Positions 47,307 through 57,172 of a DNA stretch of 64,000 nt are shown in pieces (position 1 is the first letter of the stretch; every line of letters starts with the position of its first letter). The DNA lies in assembly GCF_000183135.1 (NCBI RefSeq), contig NC_014734.1, positions 434,001-498,000 of the forward strand, written 5' to 3'. The notes below the pieces were generated by a model, which worked only from the letters and a program-made list of their open reading frames with translations, was not told the DNA's origin and searched no databases. The DNA is from Paludibacter propionicigenes WB4. Lineage in GTDB: Bacteria > Bacteroidota > Bacteroidia > Bacteroidales > Paludibacteraceae. The position numbers and the translations under genes were made by a program.

Positions 47307-47443
47307 CACTCTATTTGACAATTAGATTCGGAACTAAACAGTTTGCAGCAGAATGAAAGCATCCACTTAGCTACAACTTCGATCTTCGCTCTGACATCTC
47401 AAAATAAATAATCGTTTGTCTAATCACTTAAACAACTTATATA

Positions 47444-48262
47444 GTGAAAAAAATAATTCCATTTTTTATAGTATTGATACTGCTAAGCAGCTGCAATATG
47501 TCTAAAAAGATAGTTTATGTTCAAAATGCCGGATCTCAGGTTAGTTATGCAGATACCACTAAGTCAAAAATTCCCGATCCAAAGTTAAAGGTTGGCGATT
47601 TATTGGTTATTACCGTTAATGCCAATACCCCCGAGTCTGCACTACCTTTTAATCTTCCGTTAGTTCAAAGTCAAGGTCTCTCTAATTACGATCCGAGCAG
47701 TACAAATATAACATCAATTGCTACCAGTGGCAATTTGCAAAACTATTTAATTGATACCAATGGAGAAATCACATTTCCTATAATTGGGAAAATTAAAGCA
47801 GTAGGAATGACCAAAACAGGATTATCCAATTTTATTAAAGATAAAATTCACCCATTTTATATAAAAGAAGATCCTATTATTTCCATCCGGTATGCCAACT
47901 ATAAAGTTTCTGTTTTAGGTGAAGTAGCACGCCCTAATGTATATACTATCCAAAATGAAAAGATTAATATTCTTGAAGCCATAGCATTAGCCGGCGATTT
48001 GACTATTTATGGAAAACGCGACAATGTGTTACTGATCCGCGAAAACGAAAACGGGAAACGGGAGACCCTCAGGATTGATTTACGTGATGAACGCCTGATT
48101 AAATCAGCCTACTATTATTTACAACAAAACGATGTGCTCTATATTCAACCAAATGGCCCCAAATCGAGAGCTTCAAGTCTAAGTACTGCTGAAACGTTAT
48201 CTGTTTCAATCATCAGCACACTTATCTCATTAGCATCTTTAATTGCCGTTTTGAGAAAATAG
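47444..48262 (+). CDS. Wza-like polysaccharide export lipoprotein
   Basis: A 272-residue outer-membrane polysaccharide export protein. It starts with GTG (47444); the signal peptide ends in a lipobox (LLSSC, Cys17). A Poly_export domain (PKLKVGDLLVITVNANTPESALPFN) and a SLBB domain (KVSVLGEVARPNVYTIQNEKINILEAIALAGDL) follow. A C-terminal hydrophobic helix (~250-268) is the likely outer-membrane segment. It precedes the wzc-type kinase by 60 bp and should form the export pore with it. Confidence 0.92.
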   Translation: MKKIIPFFIVLILLSSCNMSKKIVYVQNAGSQVSYADTTKSKIPDPKLKVGDLLVITVNANTPESALPFNLPLVQSQGLSNYDPSSTNITSIATSGNLQNYLIDTNGEITFPIIGKIKAVGMTKTGLSNFIKDKIHPFYIKEDPIISIRYANYKVSVLGEVARPNVYTIQNEKINILEAIALAGDLTIYGKRDNVLLIRENENGKRETLRIDLRDERLIKSAYYYLQQNDVLYIQPNGPKSRASSLSTAETLSVSIISTLISLASLIAVLRK

Positions 48263-48322
48263 ACTTAATAATTGATTTATAGTTTTTTTATTTCATAATG
48301 AATAACATAATTATTTTATATA

Positions 48323-50716
48323 ATGGACAATAACTTTGAACAATTCGAACAGGATATTCAGGAAAAGCCTATCGACTGGAGAGAAATATTCGAAAGAATA
48401 ATTTTTCATTGGAAATGGTTTTTATTTTCAGCTGTCATTGCAATTATTGCCGGCTTCTTTTACAGCCGTACTCAAAATGATGTGTATGAAGTAAAATCAT
48501 CCATATTAATTATTGATCAGTCAAAAAGTGGACAAATGAATGAACTTTCTGTGCTAAAACAACTAGATGCTGTAGGAATAGGAGGGGGTAAGTCAGCTAC
48601 AATGGCAAATAATGAAGAGCAGGTAATTCACTCTACTACTCTGATGAAACGAGTGGTTAATAATCTGGAACTACATACTAACTATTCGCATAAAGTTTTT
48701 TTGAAAAGTGAAGATCTTTACACCGCCTCTCCACTGTATGTTCATTTAGACAGTCTTTCATTAAATCAATTGCAATTTCCGCTAGAACTTGATATTACAC
48801 CAGAAGACGGACAATTAAATATCAAAGGAAACTATAACGACTCAACTTTCCAATTACAAGCGAAAAAACTACCGGCCATTTTGAAAACTCCTGCTGGAAT
48901 AATTTCTATACTTCTTCGTCATGGAAAAACGTTTCCTGATGAACCAATTAAAGTTTCAATCAGCAATCCATCTAAAGTTGCTAAATATCTGGCTGAAAAA
49001 TCACTAACTACTGAAGTCGGAAAATTAGCAGATGTGATTGATCTAACCCTGAAAGTTGCTCATGCAAAAAAAGGGCAGGATATTCTGAATACCTTAAGTA
49101 CTATATACAATCAGGATGCCACCGAGCAAAACAATTTGTCGGCAATTAATACAGCTACTTTTATTGATGGTCGTTTAAAATTACTTGCAAGTGAGTTAGG
49201 TGATGTGGAAAAGGATGTGGAAAGTTATAAAAAAACCAATAAACTGACAGACATTGATGAAGATGCTAAAATGTACCTCGAAAAGAATAGTACATACAAT
49301 CAACTTCAGGTACAAGTAGAAATGCAACAGCATCTGATTAAATATGTAGATGAGTTTATAAACAATCCTGCTCATCAATCTGCTCTGATTCCAAATTTAG
49401 GACTCACAGATGTTGGATTGGTAGCTGTAATTCAAAAATACAATGAATTACTTATGACACGCGGACGAATTGCACTAGGTTCATCCTCTGAAAATCCAGT
49501 ACTCAAAACATTAAATGAACAGATTAATGCCACTCGTAAAGCCATTCAGATAAGTATATCCAATATCCGTAAAGGCTTGCAAATAAGTAATACTGATTTA
49601 GGTGCACAAAACTCACTTATACAATCAAAAATCCGGGATATGCCCCGTCAGGAAAGAGAGTTTATCGAAATTAAGCGCCAGCAACAAGTGAAAGAGAGCC
49701 TTTATCTTTTTTTACTCCAAAAAAGAGAAGAAGCATCACTCAATATGGCTGTAACCGTGCCTAAAGGAAGAGTATTGAATGCGCCTGACGATGCTACTCA
49801 GGTGGGACCACATCGTACAATGATTATGTTGATGTTTTTGGTCATAGGTTTATTGATCCCGGCTGCTATTATTTACTTATTGGAAATAATAAACACATCT
49901 ATCAGAAACCGAACCGATGTTGAAAAAAGCACAAAAATACCGGTTATATCAGAATTAGGTCATAACGATTCCAGTTCAATATTTATCGATTATCACACAA
50001 ATTCCAGTTCAAATTCCGAATTATTCCGTTTGTTGCGTGCAAAGTTACAGTTTACACTTGATCATCCTACTGAAAAGGTCATATTAGTAACCTCCACTAT
50101 GGCGGGTGAGGGCAAAACTTTTGTAGGCATCAATTTATCGGTTATGCTGTCCCTTGCCGAGAAAAAAGTATTGATAATGGGCATGGACTTACGAAAACCT
50201 CAATTAGCCAAGCATTTCGGAATTGAATTTAAAGATGGTATTACTGCTTATTTATCGGGGCAAATTACGGATTATAAATCCATGATATTTTCGTCTCCCG
50301 AGTTTCCATTACTCGATATATTACCAGCAGGGGTTATACCTCCAAATCCTAATGAGTTGATTATGAAGAGACGCTTTGATAGCCTCCTGGATGAGCTGAA
50401 AGAACAATACGATTATATAGTGATTGATTCGGCTCCTGTAGGTGTAGTTTCGGATAGTTACCTGATTGATCGTGTTTCCGATCTTACACTTTATGTTTGT
50501 CGAGCACGGTATACAGATAAAAGAAATATAGACTTTATTAATCGTATTCAGGATGAAAAATCATTAAAACGGCTCTTCCTGGTAGTGAACGACGTAGATT
50601 TAGAATCGAATAAATATGCTTATCATCGAAAATACGGATATGGGTATGGAAAAAACAGATATGGATACGGCTATGGTTATGGAAGTAAGAAAACCGATAC
50701 TGGAAAACATGTATAA
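48323..50716 (+). CDS. Wzc-like polysaccharide co-polymerase / tyrosine autokinase
   Basis: A 797-residue BY-kinase. The N-terminal Wzz domain has membrane helices near 33-52 and 500-522 with a long periplasmic coiled-coil region between (QQHLIKYVDEF..., RQEREFIEIKRQQQVKESLYLFLLQKREE). The cytoplasmic kinase has Walker A TSTMAGEGKT (near 592), a Walker A'-type LIMGMDLRKPQ, and YDYIVIDSAPVG. The C-terminal tail is a Tyr/Gly cluster (KYGYGYGKNRYGYGYGYG), the usual autophosphorylation site controlling chain length and export. Confidence 0.95.
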   Translation: MDNNFEQFEQDIQEKPIDWREIFERIIFHWKWFLFSAVIAIIAGFFYSRTQNDVYEVKSSILIIDQSKSGQMNELSVLKQLDAVGIGGGKSATMANNEEQVIHSTTLMKRVVNNLELHTNYSHKVFLKSEDLYTASPLYVHLDSLSLNQLQFPLELDITPEDGQLNIKGNYNDSTFQLQAKKLPAILKTPAGIISILLRHGKTFPDEPIKVSISNPSKVAKYLAEKSLTTEVGKLADVIDLTLKVAHAKKGQDILNTLSTIYNQDATEQNNLSAINTATFIDGRLKLLASELGDVEKDVESYKKTNKLTDIDEDAKMYLEKNSTYNQLQVQVEMQQHLIKYVDEFINNPAHQSALIPNLGLTDVGLVAVIQKYNELLMTRGRIALGSSSENPVLKTLNEQINATRKAIQISISNIRKGLQISNTDLGAQNSLIQSKIRDMPRQEREFIEIKRQQQVKESLYLFLLQKREEASLNMAVTVPKGRVLNAPDDATQVGPHRTMIMLMFLVIGLLIPAAIIYLLEIINTSIRNRTDVEKSTKIPVISELGHNDSSSIFIDYHTNSSSNSELFRLLRAKLQFTLDHPTEKVILVTSTMAGEGKTFVGINLSVMLSLAEKKVLIMGMDLRKPQLAKHFGIEFKDGITAYLSGQITDYKSMIFSSPEFPLLDILPAGVIPPNPNELIMKRRFDSLLDELKEQYDYIVIDSAPVGVVSDSYLIDRVSDLTLYVCRARYTDKRNIDFINRIQDEKSLKRLFLVVNDVDLESNKYAYHRKYGYGYGKNRYGYGYGYGSKKTDTGKHV

Positions 50717-51300
50717 TACAAGATTATCTGGTTTCTTTATAAGGAATATATTTTGTTAATGTTGATTTAATACCTATTCAATAAATCGGTATAGGATTCA
50801 AAAGTACTTTGAGGTAAAATGTTTCCTTAGATTATATAATTTTTATAAGTTCTTAGATGCTAATACTAAACAACACACGATTGAAAGAAAGAGCCGGAAA
50901 TAAGGTTGAAAATCTTGTTATCTCTTAAATATTGGTTGCTGCTGCCGCAACAGTCAAACGTTATTTCCAGCTCTTTCTTATTTTATTATAATCTTATTGT
51001 AAAATCTGGTCTTATATATTATAAAGAACTGATTTTTTATACTTATACCAGTTATAAATGAATTGAATCACAAATCTCTAAAAACCCATTATTTTTAAAC
51101 CAATTAATTATGAAATATATAGATGTCTCATTCGGAAAATAATAAGCGAATAGCGAAGAATACACTGATGCTGTATTTTCGGTTGTTTTTTATCATAAGG
51201 GTCTTTCTTTATATATTTAGAGTAGTATTATGCAAGGAGCAGTTGATATTGGTATTTACAATTTAGTAGTTATAATGTTTGATTTTATTGTTAAGTTAAG
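50717..51300. other. 584-bp spacer between wzc and the sugar-assembly genes
   Basis: No gene is visible. It holds a partial third copy of the leader repeat (50722-50745, TTATCTGGT plus TTTATAAGG) and a large hairpin element (separate entry). The rest is AT-rich. It divides the export genes from the variable biosynthesis genes. Confidence 0.5.
50885..50979. repeat. 95-bp hairpin element with 19-bp arms
   Basis: The left arm AAGAAAGAGCCGGAAATAA (50885-50903) and right arm TTATTTCCAGCTCTTTCTT (50961-50979) are complementary at 18 of 19 positions. The 57-nt loop contains its own GTTGC/GCAAC hairpin. ATTTTATTATA follows. It could be a long-loop terminator, a miniature repeat element, or a structured RNA. 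Confidence 0.75.
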
Positions 51301-51948
51301 ATGAAAAGTTATTTATATAAAGTATATCGAATCTTCTTTAAAGTTGTGCATCGCTTCTATAGCTATCAAACTTACCGTATAATTAAACGTAAATTAGATA
51401 GGCTATATACTTTTTGGATTGGGAATAATATTAAATATATAGGAGTAAACTCGGTAATTGGTCGAGATTGTTTTTTATTAGGAGGAAAACATATCGAAAT
51501 TGGTGAAAATACAAGTATTGGCTGCCATGCTGTTATAACATGTTGGGATAAATATGAGAAAGTTAAGCTTTATCCTTCAATAAAAATAGGTAATAATTGT
51601 TCAATTGGTGAATATTGCCATATAAGTTCTACTAATTTAATTTCTATTGGCAATGGAGTATTAACAGGTCGCAGAGTTACTATAACGGACAATTCTCATG
51701 GGAATTCTTCATTTGGAGAACTAGAAATCCCTCCTATAAAACGAAAGATTTATTCCAAAGGATCTGTAATAATTGAAGACAATGTTTGGATTGGAGACAA
51801 AGCAAGTATCATGGCAGGGGTACATATTGGTAAAGGTGCAGTAATTGCTGCAAATGCAGTGGTCACAAAAGATGTGTTACCATATACGATAATGGGGGGC
51901 GTCCCCGCAAAAATTTTAAAACCACTCATTTCTAATGAAAGCAAGTAA
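51301..51948 (+). CDS. Left-handed beta-helix (hexapeptide-repeat) acyltransferase
   Basis: A 215-residue LbetaH acyltransferase of the WcaF/NodL-like group, probably O-acetylating a sugar of the polysaccharide. Hexapeptide turns run from ~50 to ~200 (GVNSVIGRDCFLLGGKHIEIGENTSIG, PSIKIGNNCSIGEYCHIS, GSVIIEDNVWIGDKASIMAGVHIGKGAVIAANAVVTKDV). The candidate catalytic His lies in TDNSHGNSS. It overlaps the flippase gene by 14 bp. Confidence 0.9.
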   Translation: MKSYLYKVYRIFFKVVHRFYSYQTYRIIKRKLDRLYTFWIGNNIKYIGVNSVIGRDCFLLGGKHIEIGENTSIGCHAVITCWDKYEKVKLYPSIKIGNNCSIGEYCHISSTNLISIGNGVLTGRRVTITDNSHGNSSFGELEIPPIKRKIYSKGSVIIEDNVWIGDKASIMAGVHIGKGAVIAANAVVTKDVLPYTIMGGVPAKILKPLISNESK

Positions 51949-53473
51949 TAAAATTATTTTCAATACAGGTGTGCTTTATGTAAGAATGATAATTACAGCG
52001 GTACTCTCACTCCTTGCTACAAGGTGGGTTTTAAAGGCACTCGGTAGTGAGGATTATGGGATCTTTAATCTTGTTGCTGGAGTGATCTTAATGTTATCTT
52101 TTTTGAATACTGCAATGTCAGTTGCAACGCAACGATTTTTATCTTTTGCTATAGGGGAAGGAAATGAAACAAAATTAAGACAAACGTTTTATTACAGTTT
52201 GATTTTGCATTTATTTATTGGGATTGCTATTATAATTTTATTTGAAATTGGAGGATATTTTCTTTTATATAATTTTTTGAAAATACCAGAAGGGAAAACG
52301 AGTCTTGCATTTTTTGTTTTGCATTGCTTATCTGTGAGTACATTTTTTACTATCATATCAGTACCTTACCAGTCCGTAATTAATTCATTTGAAAATATGA
52401 CATTCCTAGCATTTACAGATGTGTTGGAATCAATTTTAAAATTTCTGTCAGCATTTCTTCTAATTCAATATTTAGGAAATAGATTGGAGCTATATTCAGT
52501 TTTAATTATGTCTATAAGTGTTTTGACAATGATTATTACCCGGGTTTATTGTTTCAAAAGATATGCTGAGGTTACAAAGTTGAAAATTACAAAAATAACT
52601 GACTACAAGCAATTTAAAGTAATCGCATCTTATGCTGGTTGGAACTTAATCGGAGCTGTAGGGGTAATAGCTAAGGGTCAGGGTATAGCAATTATAATGA
52701 ATTTATTCTTAGGAGTAATTGCTAATGCTGCGTATGGAATTGCCAATCAAGTAAACGGGCAAATGAGTTTTTTTTCTAATACAATACTTAGAGCCATTCA
52801 GCCACAAATAATAAAAAGTGAAGGTGCTAAAAATCGTTCCAGAATGTTAGAACTTAGCCTGTCTGCTTGTAAATTTCCGACATTAATGATGTCTTGTTTA
52901 GTAATACCAATAATTATTAAAATGGACTACATTTTGCATTTATGGTTAAGTAAAATACCAGATAATTCTGTGATTTTTTGTACATTAATTCTTATTTATA
53001 CATTAATATATCAGTTTTATCATGGGTTAGAACTATCAATCCATGCGTATGGAAAGATTAAATGGTTTCAGATAACAACTTATTCCATTCAAATTATGGT
53101 AATTCCGATAGGTTATTTACTATTATATTTTGGCTATAAAGCATCATCAATATTAATTTGTTCAATAGTTGCAGGTGTTGTTAATTTATTTGTGACCGTC
53201 TATTTCGCAAAAAAATATTGTGATTTGGATTACAAATATTATTTCAACAAAGTGTTAATTCCTATCAGTGTTTTAATTGCATTTAATGTTTTATTCAGCT
53301 ATTTTATATCACAATTCTTCGAAAAATTTAGCAATAACTTGATTTCTTTATGTGTCGTTTTCATGAGTAATACTTTTATCATATGTGCAGTTGGATATTT
53401 GTGTATTTTAACTGATAAAGAAAGGAATATAATCAATGAACTAGCTTTGAAAATTAAATCAATTCTAAAATGA
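51935..53473 (+). CDS. Wzx-type polysaccharide flippase
   Basis: A 512-residue membrane protein of the MOP/polysaccharide-biosynthesis exporter group with about 12-14 hydrophobic helices. The N-terminal TGVLYVRMIITAVLSLLATRWVLKALGSEDYGIFNLVAGV is the typical family start. It would flip undecaprenyl-linked repeat units to the periplasm. Very AT-rich coding sequence; overlaps the gene on each side (14 bp and 4 bp), a tightly coupled assembly module. Confidence 0.92.
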   Translation: MKASNKIIFNTGVLYVRMIITAVLSLLATRWVLKALGSEDYGIFNLVAGVILMLSFLNTAMSVATQRFLSFAIGEGNETKLRQTFYYSLILHLFIGIAIIILFEIGGYFLLYNFLKIPEGKTSLAFFVLHCLSVSTFFTIISVPYQSVINSFENMTFLAFTDVLESILKFLSAFLLIQYLGNRLELYSVLIMSISVLTMIITRVYCFKRYAEVTKLKITKITDYKQFKVIASYAGWNLIGAVGVIAKGQGIAIIMNLFLGVIANAAYGIANQVNGQMSFFSNTILRAIQPQIIKSEGAKNRSRMLELSLSACKFPTLMMSCLVIPIIIKMDYILHLWLSKIPDNSVIFCTLILIYTLIYQFYHGLELSIHAYGKIKWFQITTYSIQIMVIPIGYLLLYFGYKASSILICSIVAGVVNLFVTVYFAKKYCDLDYKYYFNKVLIPISVLIAFNVLFSYFISQFFEKFSNNLISLCVVFMSNTFIICAVGYLCILTDKERNIINELALKIKSILK

Positions 53474-54717
53474 GTCAATCAATACAAGAATCTATATATC
53501 TCATTTTTAGCAATGTTTTATTTTTAATTCCATTGTTGTATTATTTGATAAAGATTAAACGGTTGAATGAATTACTATATATCTTTATTATATGGTTCTT
53601 ATTTTCAATATTTTCCGTTTTGTACAATTCCTCAAATGCTGCCTATAGCTCTTATAAATCAACAATAACTCTTGCTCCAATTATATATATATATGTTTGC
53701 TTTTTAATAACAGTCAGTCCTTTGTTTAAAATTAATTCGAATAATATTCAATATATAAAATCACCATCTAATCTATTCTTATACATTATATATTTTATAT
53801 CTATTATTGCATATCTCCCTTTTATTGAAAATATCTTTCATTTATTAACTAGTGGATTTAGTAATTTTGGTAGTATTTATGAGTCGCGAGATAATTTAGA
53901 TTTTGATCCAAGAGCTCATATGTCTTTTTTAGGAGCTCGCTTTAATTCTATACTTATATGGATGCAATTTGTTACCCCTTCGTTTCTCTTTATATATTTA
54001 TCTAAATTTAAAGTCAATATTATTATAGCCATTGGTTTGATTTTTGCGGCTTTTAACTCTTCTATTCTTGGATTATGTAGTGGATCAAGAGGTATTGCAA
54101 CTGCTACAATTTTGAATGTTGCATATTGTTACTTGTTATTTAAAAACTTTCTTCCAATATTCATTAATAAAATTATTAGATTATCCCTTTTGTTCATCGG
54201 AACATTGTTTGTTTTAGGATTATTTTGGGCAACATTAAGCAGGTTTGGTGATCATGGCATATACAATTCTGATAACACAATACTTGATTGGATATACAGA
54301 TATTTAGGAGAGGGACTGGTCAACTTTTACAAAGATGGGTGGAGTACAACTAGTTTTACTAATGGTCAAAATTCCTTTTATCAACTTTTTGGTGATAAGA
54401 GAAATATTATGTTATTAGAAAAAATAACTCATATCAGAATGTATGTTTTTTATACTAGTTTCGGTGATTTGCTTATAGATTTTGGCCCATTCGCCACTTT
54501 ATTAATACTGTTGTCAATAGCTTTTTTAATTCGAAGAATTAGTATAAGGAAAGGTTGTATTAACCCGTTTGATTTAGTATACATTAATTTGTATTCGTAT
54601 TCTATTTTTATGGGCTTATTCACATTTTCCTACATAAATAGTACTTATATTCTTATTTTCTCAATCATTATTACATACATTTTAAAAATACAAGTAAAGT
54701 ATAATTTTCATGGATAA
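53470..54717 (+). CDS. Putative Wzy-like polysaccharide polymerase
   Basis: A 415-residue protein with about ten to eleven hydrophobic helices and one larger loop near residues 255-330 (GDHGIYNSDNTILDWIYRYLGEGLVNFYKDGW). It belongs to the O-antigen polymerase type by topology and position, after the flippase. Wzy proteins share little sequence, so the call depends largely on context. It overlaps the WbsX-like gene by 8 bp. Confidence 0.75.
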   Translation: MSQSIQESIYLIFSNVLFLIPLLYYLIKIKRLNELLYIFIIWFLFSIFSVLYNSSNAAYSSYKSTITLAPIIYIYVCFLITVSPLFKINSNNIQYIKSPSNLFLYIIYFISIIAYLPFIENIFHLLTSGFSNFGSIYESRDNLDFDPRAHMSFLGARFNSILIWMQFVTPSFLFIYLSKFKVNIIIAIGLIFAAFNSSILGLCSGSRGIATATILNVAYCYLLFKNFLPIFINKIIRLSLLFIGTLFVLGLFWATLSRFGDHGIYNSDNTILDWIYRYLGEGLVNFYKDGWSTTSFTNGQNSFYQLFGDKRNIMLLEKITHIRMYVFYTSFGDLLIDFGPFATLLILLSIAFLIRRISIRKGCINPFDLVYINLYSYSIFMGLFTFSYINSTYILIFSIIITYILKIQVKYNFHG

Positions 54718-55855
54718 AAACATAAAGATATTGGCTTATTATTTACCTCAATACCATCCCATTCCAGAGAATGATGAATGGTGGGGAAAGGGTTTTACAG
54801 AATGGACAAATGTAGGTAAGGCAAAAGCTTTATTTAAAGGTCATTATCAACCGAAAGTTCCTGCAGATTTAGGCTATTACGATTTAAGGTTGCCTGAGGT
54901 AAGACAAGAGCAAACATTGTTAGCAAAAGAGGCGGGTGTAGATGCTTTTTGCTATTGGCATTATTGGTTTGGTAATGGACAGCGGTTACTTGAGAATGTT
55001 TTTGACGAGGTTTTAAAAACAGGAAAACCTGATTTTCCTTTCTGTTTAGCTTGGGCAAACCATTCTTGGTTTTCGAAAAATTGGAATAATGATGGCTCTT
55101 CAACGAATAATATTTTAATTGAACAACAATATCCTGGAATAGATGATGCTAAGTTACATTTTGATTATTTAGCTAAAGCATTTTCAGACAGTCGATATGT
55201 AAGAGTTGATGATTGTCCATTTCTGTTAATATTTGATCCTGTTTCAATACCAGAGCAATATTTGAAGTTGTTTAATGCATGGGCTAAAGATATTGGCTTT
55301 GATAAAGGACTATATTTGGTTGCTAATATTGTTCACCCAAATATAACAAAAGATAGTATGTTGCAAAAAGGATTTAATGCAGTTACATATCAGAGATTGG
55401 GTGGCAGCTCTAGTTCAGTAATAAATGATATGGGAAGGATAGGTCGTGGTTTATTTCGTATCGCAAAAGGATTGAAAGGTTTATTGCTTCATAGACCACC
55501 AAGAATAACTGATTATCGAAAATATTATAAATTTTTGGTAGATAAAAGCGAAGATGCTTGTGAAGATGTATTGCCTACAATTGTTCCTAATTGGGATCAT
55601 ACACCAAGAAGTGGTTGGAATGGCACATTGTTCGTTCATGCAACTCCAGAATATTTCAGAAAACATGTTGATGAAGTCTTAGATATTGTGCATAAAAAGT
55701 CGCCTGAACGTCGTGTTGTTATGCTTAAGTCTTGGAATGAATGGGGTGAAGGCAATTACATGGAACCTGATTTAGTATTTGGGAAAGCTTATATTCGTGC
55801 ATTAAGAGATGCAATTGATTGTTTAAACTCAATAGAAAGTAATAATGAATTTTAA
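54710..55855 (+). CDS. WbsX-like glycosyltransferase/glycoside hydrolase-fold protein
   Basis: A 381-residue cytoplasmic protein of the WbsX family (glyco_hydro_99-like). Signatures: ILAYYLPQYHPIPENDEWWGKGFTEWTNV at the N-terminus, FCYWHYWF, FCLAWANHSW, TIVPNWDHTPRSGW and KSWNEWGEGNYMEPD near the C-terminus. WbsX proteins occur in O-antigen and capsule clusters as glycosyltransferase-like enzymes; the exact sugar is not readable. Confidence 0.9.
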   Translation: MDKNIKILAYYLPQYHPIPENDEWWGKGFTEWTNVGKAKALFKGHYQPKVPADLGYYDLRLPEVRQEQTLLAKEAGVDAFCYWHYWFGNGQRLLENVFDEVLKTGKPDFPFCLAWANHSWFSKNWNNDGSSTNNILIEQQYPGIDDAKLHFDYLAKAFSDSRYVRVDDCPFLLIFDPVSIPEQYLKLFNAWAKDIGFDKGLYLVANIVHPNITKDSMLQKGFNAVTYQRLGGSSSSVINDMGRIGRGLFRIAKGLKGLLLHRPPRITDYRKYYKFLVDKSEDACEDVLPTIVPNWDHTPRSGWNGTLFVHATPEYFRKHVDEVLDIVHKKSPERRVVMLKSWNEWGEGNYMEPDLVFGKAYIRALRDAIDCLNSIESNNEF

Positions 55856-56079
55856 ACGTATTTCTCTATATTCAATTGTTTTTTATTGCCCTTAGAGACT
55901 TTAGACGGAAAATTTATTTGATAATTGCTTCTAAATTCCCTGAGAGGGCTTGAAATTACAACAGTATTGAAAAGTAGATCTTTGAAAAGTATGATACTAT
56001 TTAATTTCTATCACTTAGTGTGATGTTTGTCTAAATATATTTAGATTTTTGTTTGATGGTATTTAGTAATTATTATTTT

Positions 56080-57171
56080 ATGAAAAAAATTTATTGGATA
56101 ACGGGCGATTACTTCTTAGATGTGGATATGAGTCTAATTCCGTTTTTAAAAAGTAAAAATATTGATGTAGAATGGACTATTCTTAAAACACTTGGAAGTA
56201 AAGTAGAAATAGTTAATAATTTAAGTTCCAATATGGATATCTGTGTGTTACACAGTAGGAATATGTCGATAAATATCATAAAGGAATATGTAGCCTTAAT
56301 TAAAAAGATAAATAAGATAAGACCCGATGTTCTTTACGTAAATTTTTTTGGAATGCCATTCTTTTACCCTATTTTATATTGGATGTTAAATAGAAATATT
56401 AAAATAGTTCACGCCGCGCATAATGTTATACCATATGATGGGTGGCCAAATAAACGTGTGATGACTTGGTATGTAAATTATGTTCTTAAGGGAAGAGCTG
56501 TTTTGCATATCTTTTCCGAACATTTAAAATATTACTTAAACTCAAAATATCCTAATAAGAAATATTTTTATGCTCCATTAGTAATAAAGGATTATGGTTG
56601 TGTGAAATCAGATAACTATAATTTTGATTTAGACAAGTTGAAGATTTTATTCTTTGGAAATGTAAAAAATAACAAAAGACTTGATTTGGCAATTAAATCT
56701 TTATGTCTACTACCTGATTATACGTCAAGAAAAATACAGTTGATAATAGCCGGTTCATGTGATAATCAAGAATATTACTCTAAAATGATTGATAATCATC
56801 CCTCGATAATCACTTTCTTTGAACGTATTCCAGACAATCATATTCCCGAACTTTTCACGAAAGTAGACTTCTTACTGCTGCCATATGAAAATGTAGCTCA
56901 AAGTGGACCACTTATGATAGCATTTAATTATAACCTTCCGGTTATAGCATCTGATATAGATGGCTTCAAGGAACACATAACACACGGAATAAATGGATTA
57001 CTTTTTAGAAATGGGGATGTAGATTCATTAAGAGAAGTTTTAGTGGAAGCAGCACGAATGGATAATCATACTTATGAACAAATGAAAAATGAAATTCATA
57101 GGAACGTAATTTCTAAGTATTCTTTGGAGGCCGTCTCTTTAAGCTATATCGATTTTTTTAAAATGATTTAA
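56080..57171 (+). CDS. GT4-like glycosyltransferase (GT-B fold)
   Basis: A 363-residue GT-B enzyme. I place the start at ATG 56080 (MKKIYWITGDYF), because upstream in-frame TTG/ATG codons at 56053-56058 add only a nine-residue unlikely extension. The C-terminal domain carries KILFFGNVKNNKRLDLAIKSL, PDNHIPELFTKVDFLLLPYENVAQSGPLMIAFNYNLPVIASDIDGFKEHI, the donor-binding region of family 4. Sugar unknown. A 224-bp gap separates it from the WbsX-like gene. Confidence 0.88.
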   Translation: MKKIYWITGDYFLDVDMSLIPFLKSKNIDVEWTILKTLGSKVEIVNNLSSNMDICVLHSRNMSINIIKEYVALIKKINKIRPDVLYVNFFGMPFFYPILYWMLNRNIKIVHAAHNVIPYDGWPNKRVMTWYVNYVLKGRAVLHIFSEHLKYYLNSKYPNKKYFYAPLVIKDYGCVKSDNYNFDLDKLKILFFGNVKNNKRLDLAIKSLCLLPDYTSRKIQLIIAGSCDNQEYYSKMIDNHPSIITFFERIPDNHIPELFTKVDFLLLPYENVAQSGPLMIAFNYNLPVIASDIDGFKEHITHGINGLLFRNGDVDSLREVLVEAARMDNHTYEQMKNEIHRNVISKYSLEAVSLSYIDFFKMI

Positions 57172-57172
57172 A

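Larger units (their letters stand above)
46764..47443 (+). promoter_or_regulatory. Long leader between upxY and wza
   Basis: 680 bp without an ordinary gene. It contains two copies of a ~65-bp repeat with matching 17-codon micro-ORFs and, between them, an inverted repeat ending in a T tract; each is listed separately. The layout (peptide-coding element, terminator-like hairpin, second element, GTG-start export gene) suggests leader-based control acting with the antiterminator; that is inference. Confidence 0.5.

Noticed and set aside
50885-50979. Hairpin element considered as an integron attC site
   Set aside because: The ends do not match the conserved RYYYAAC/GTTRRRY core sites, and no integrase or cassette array is nearby.
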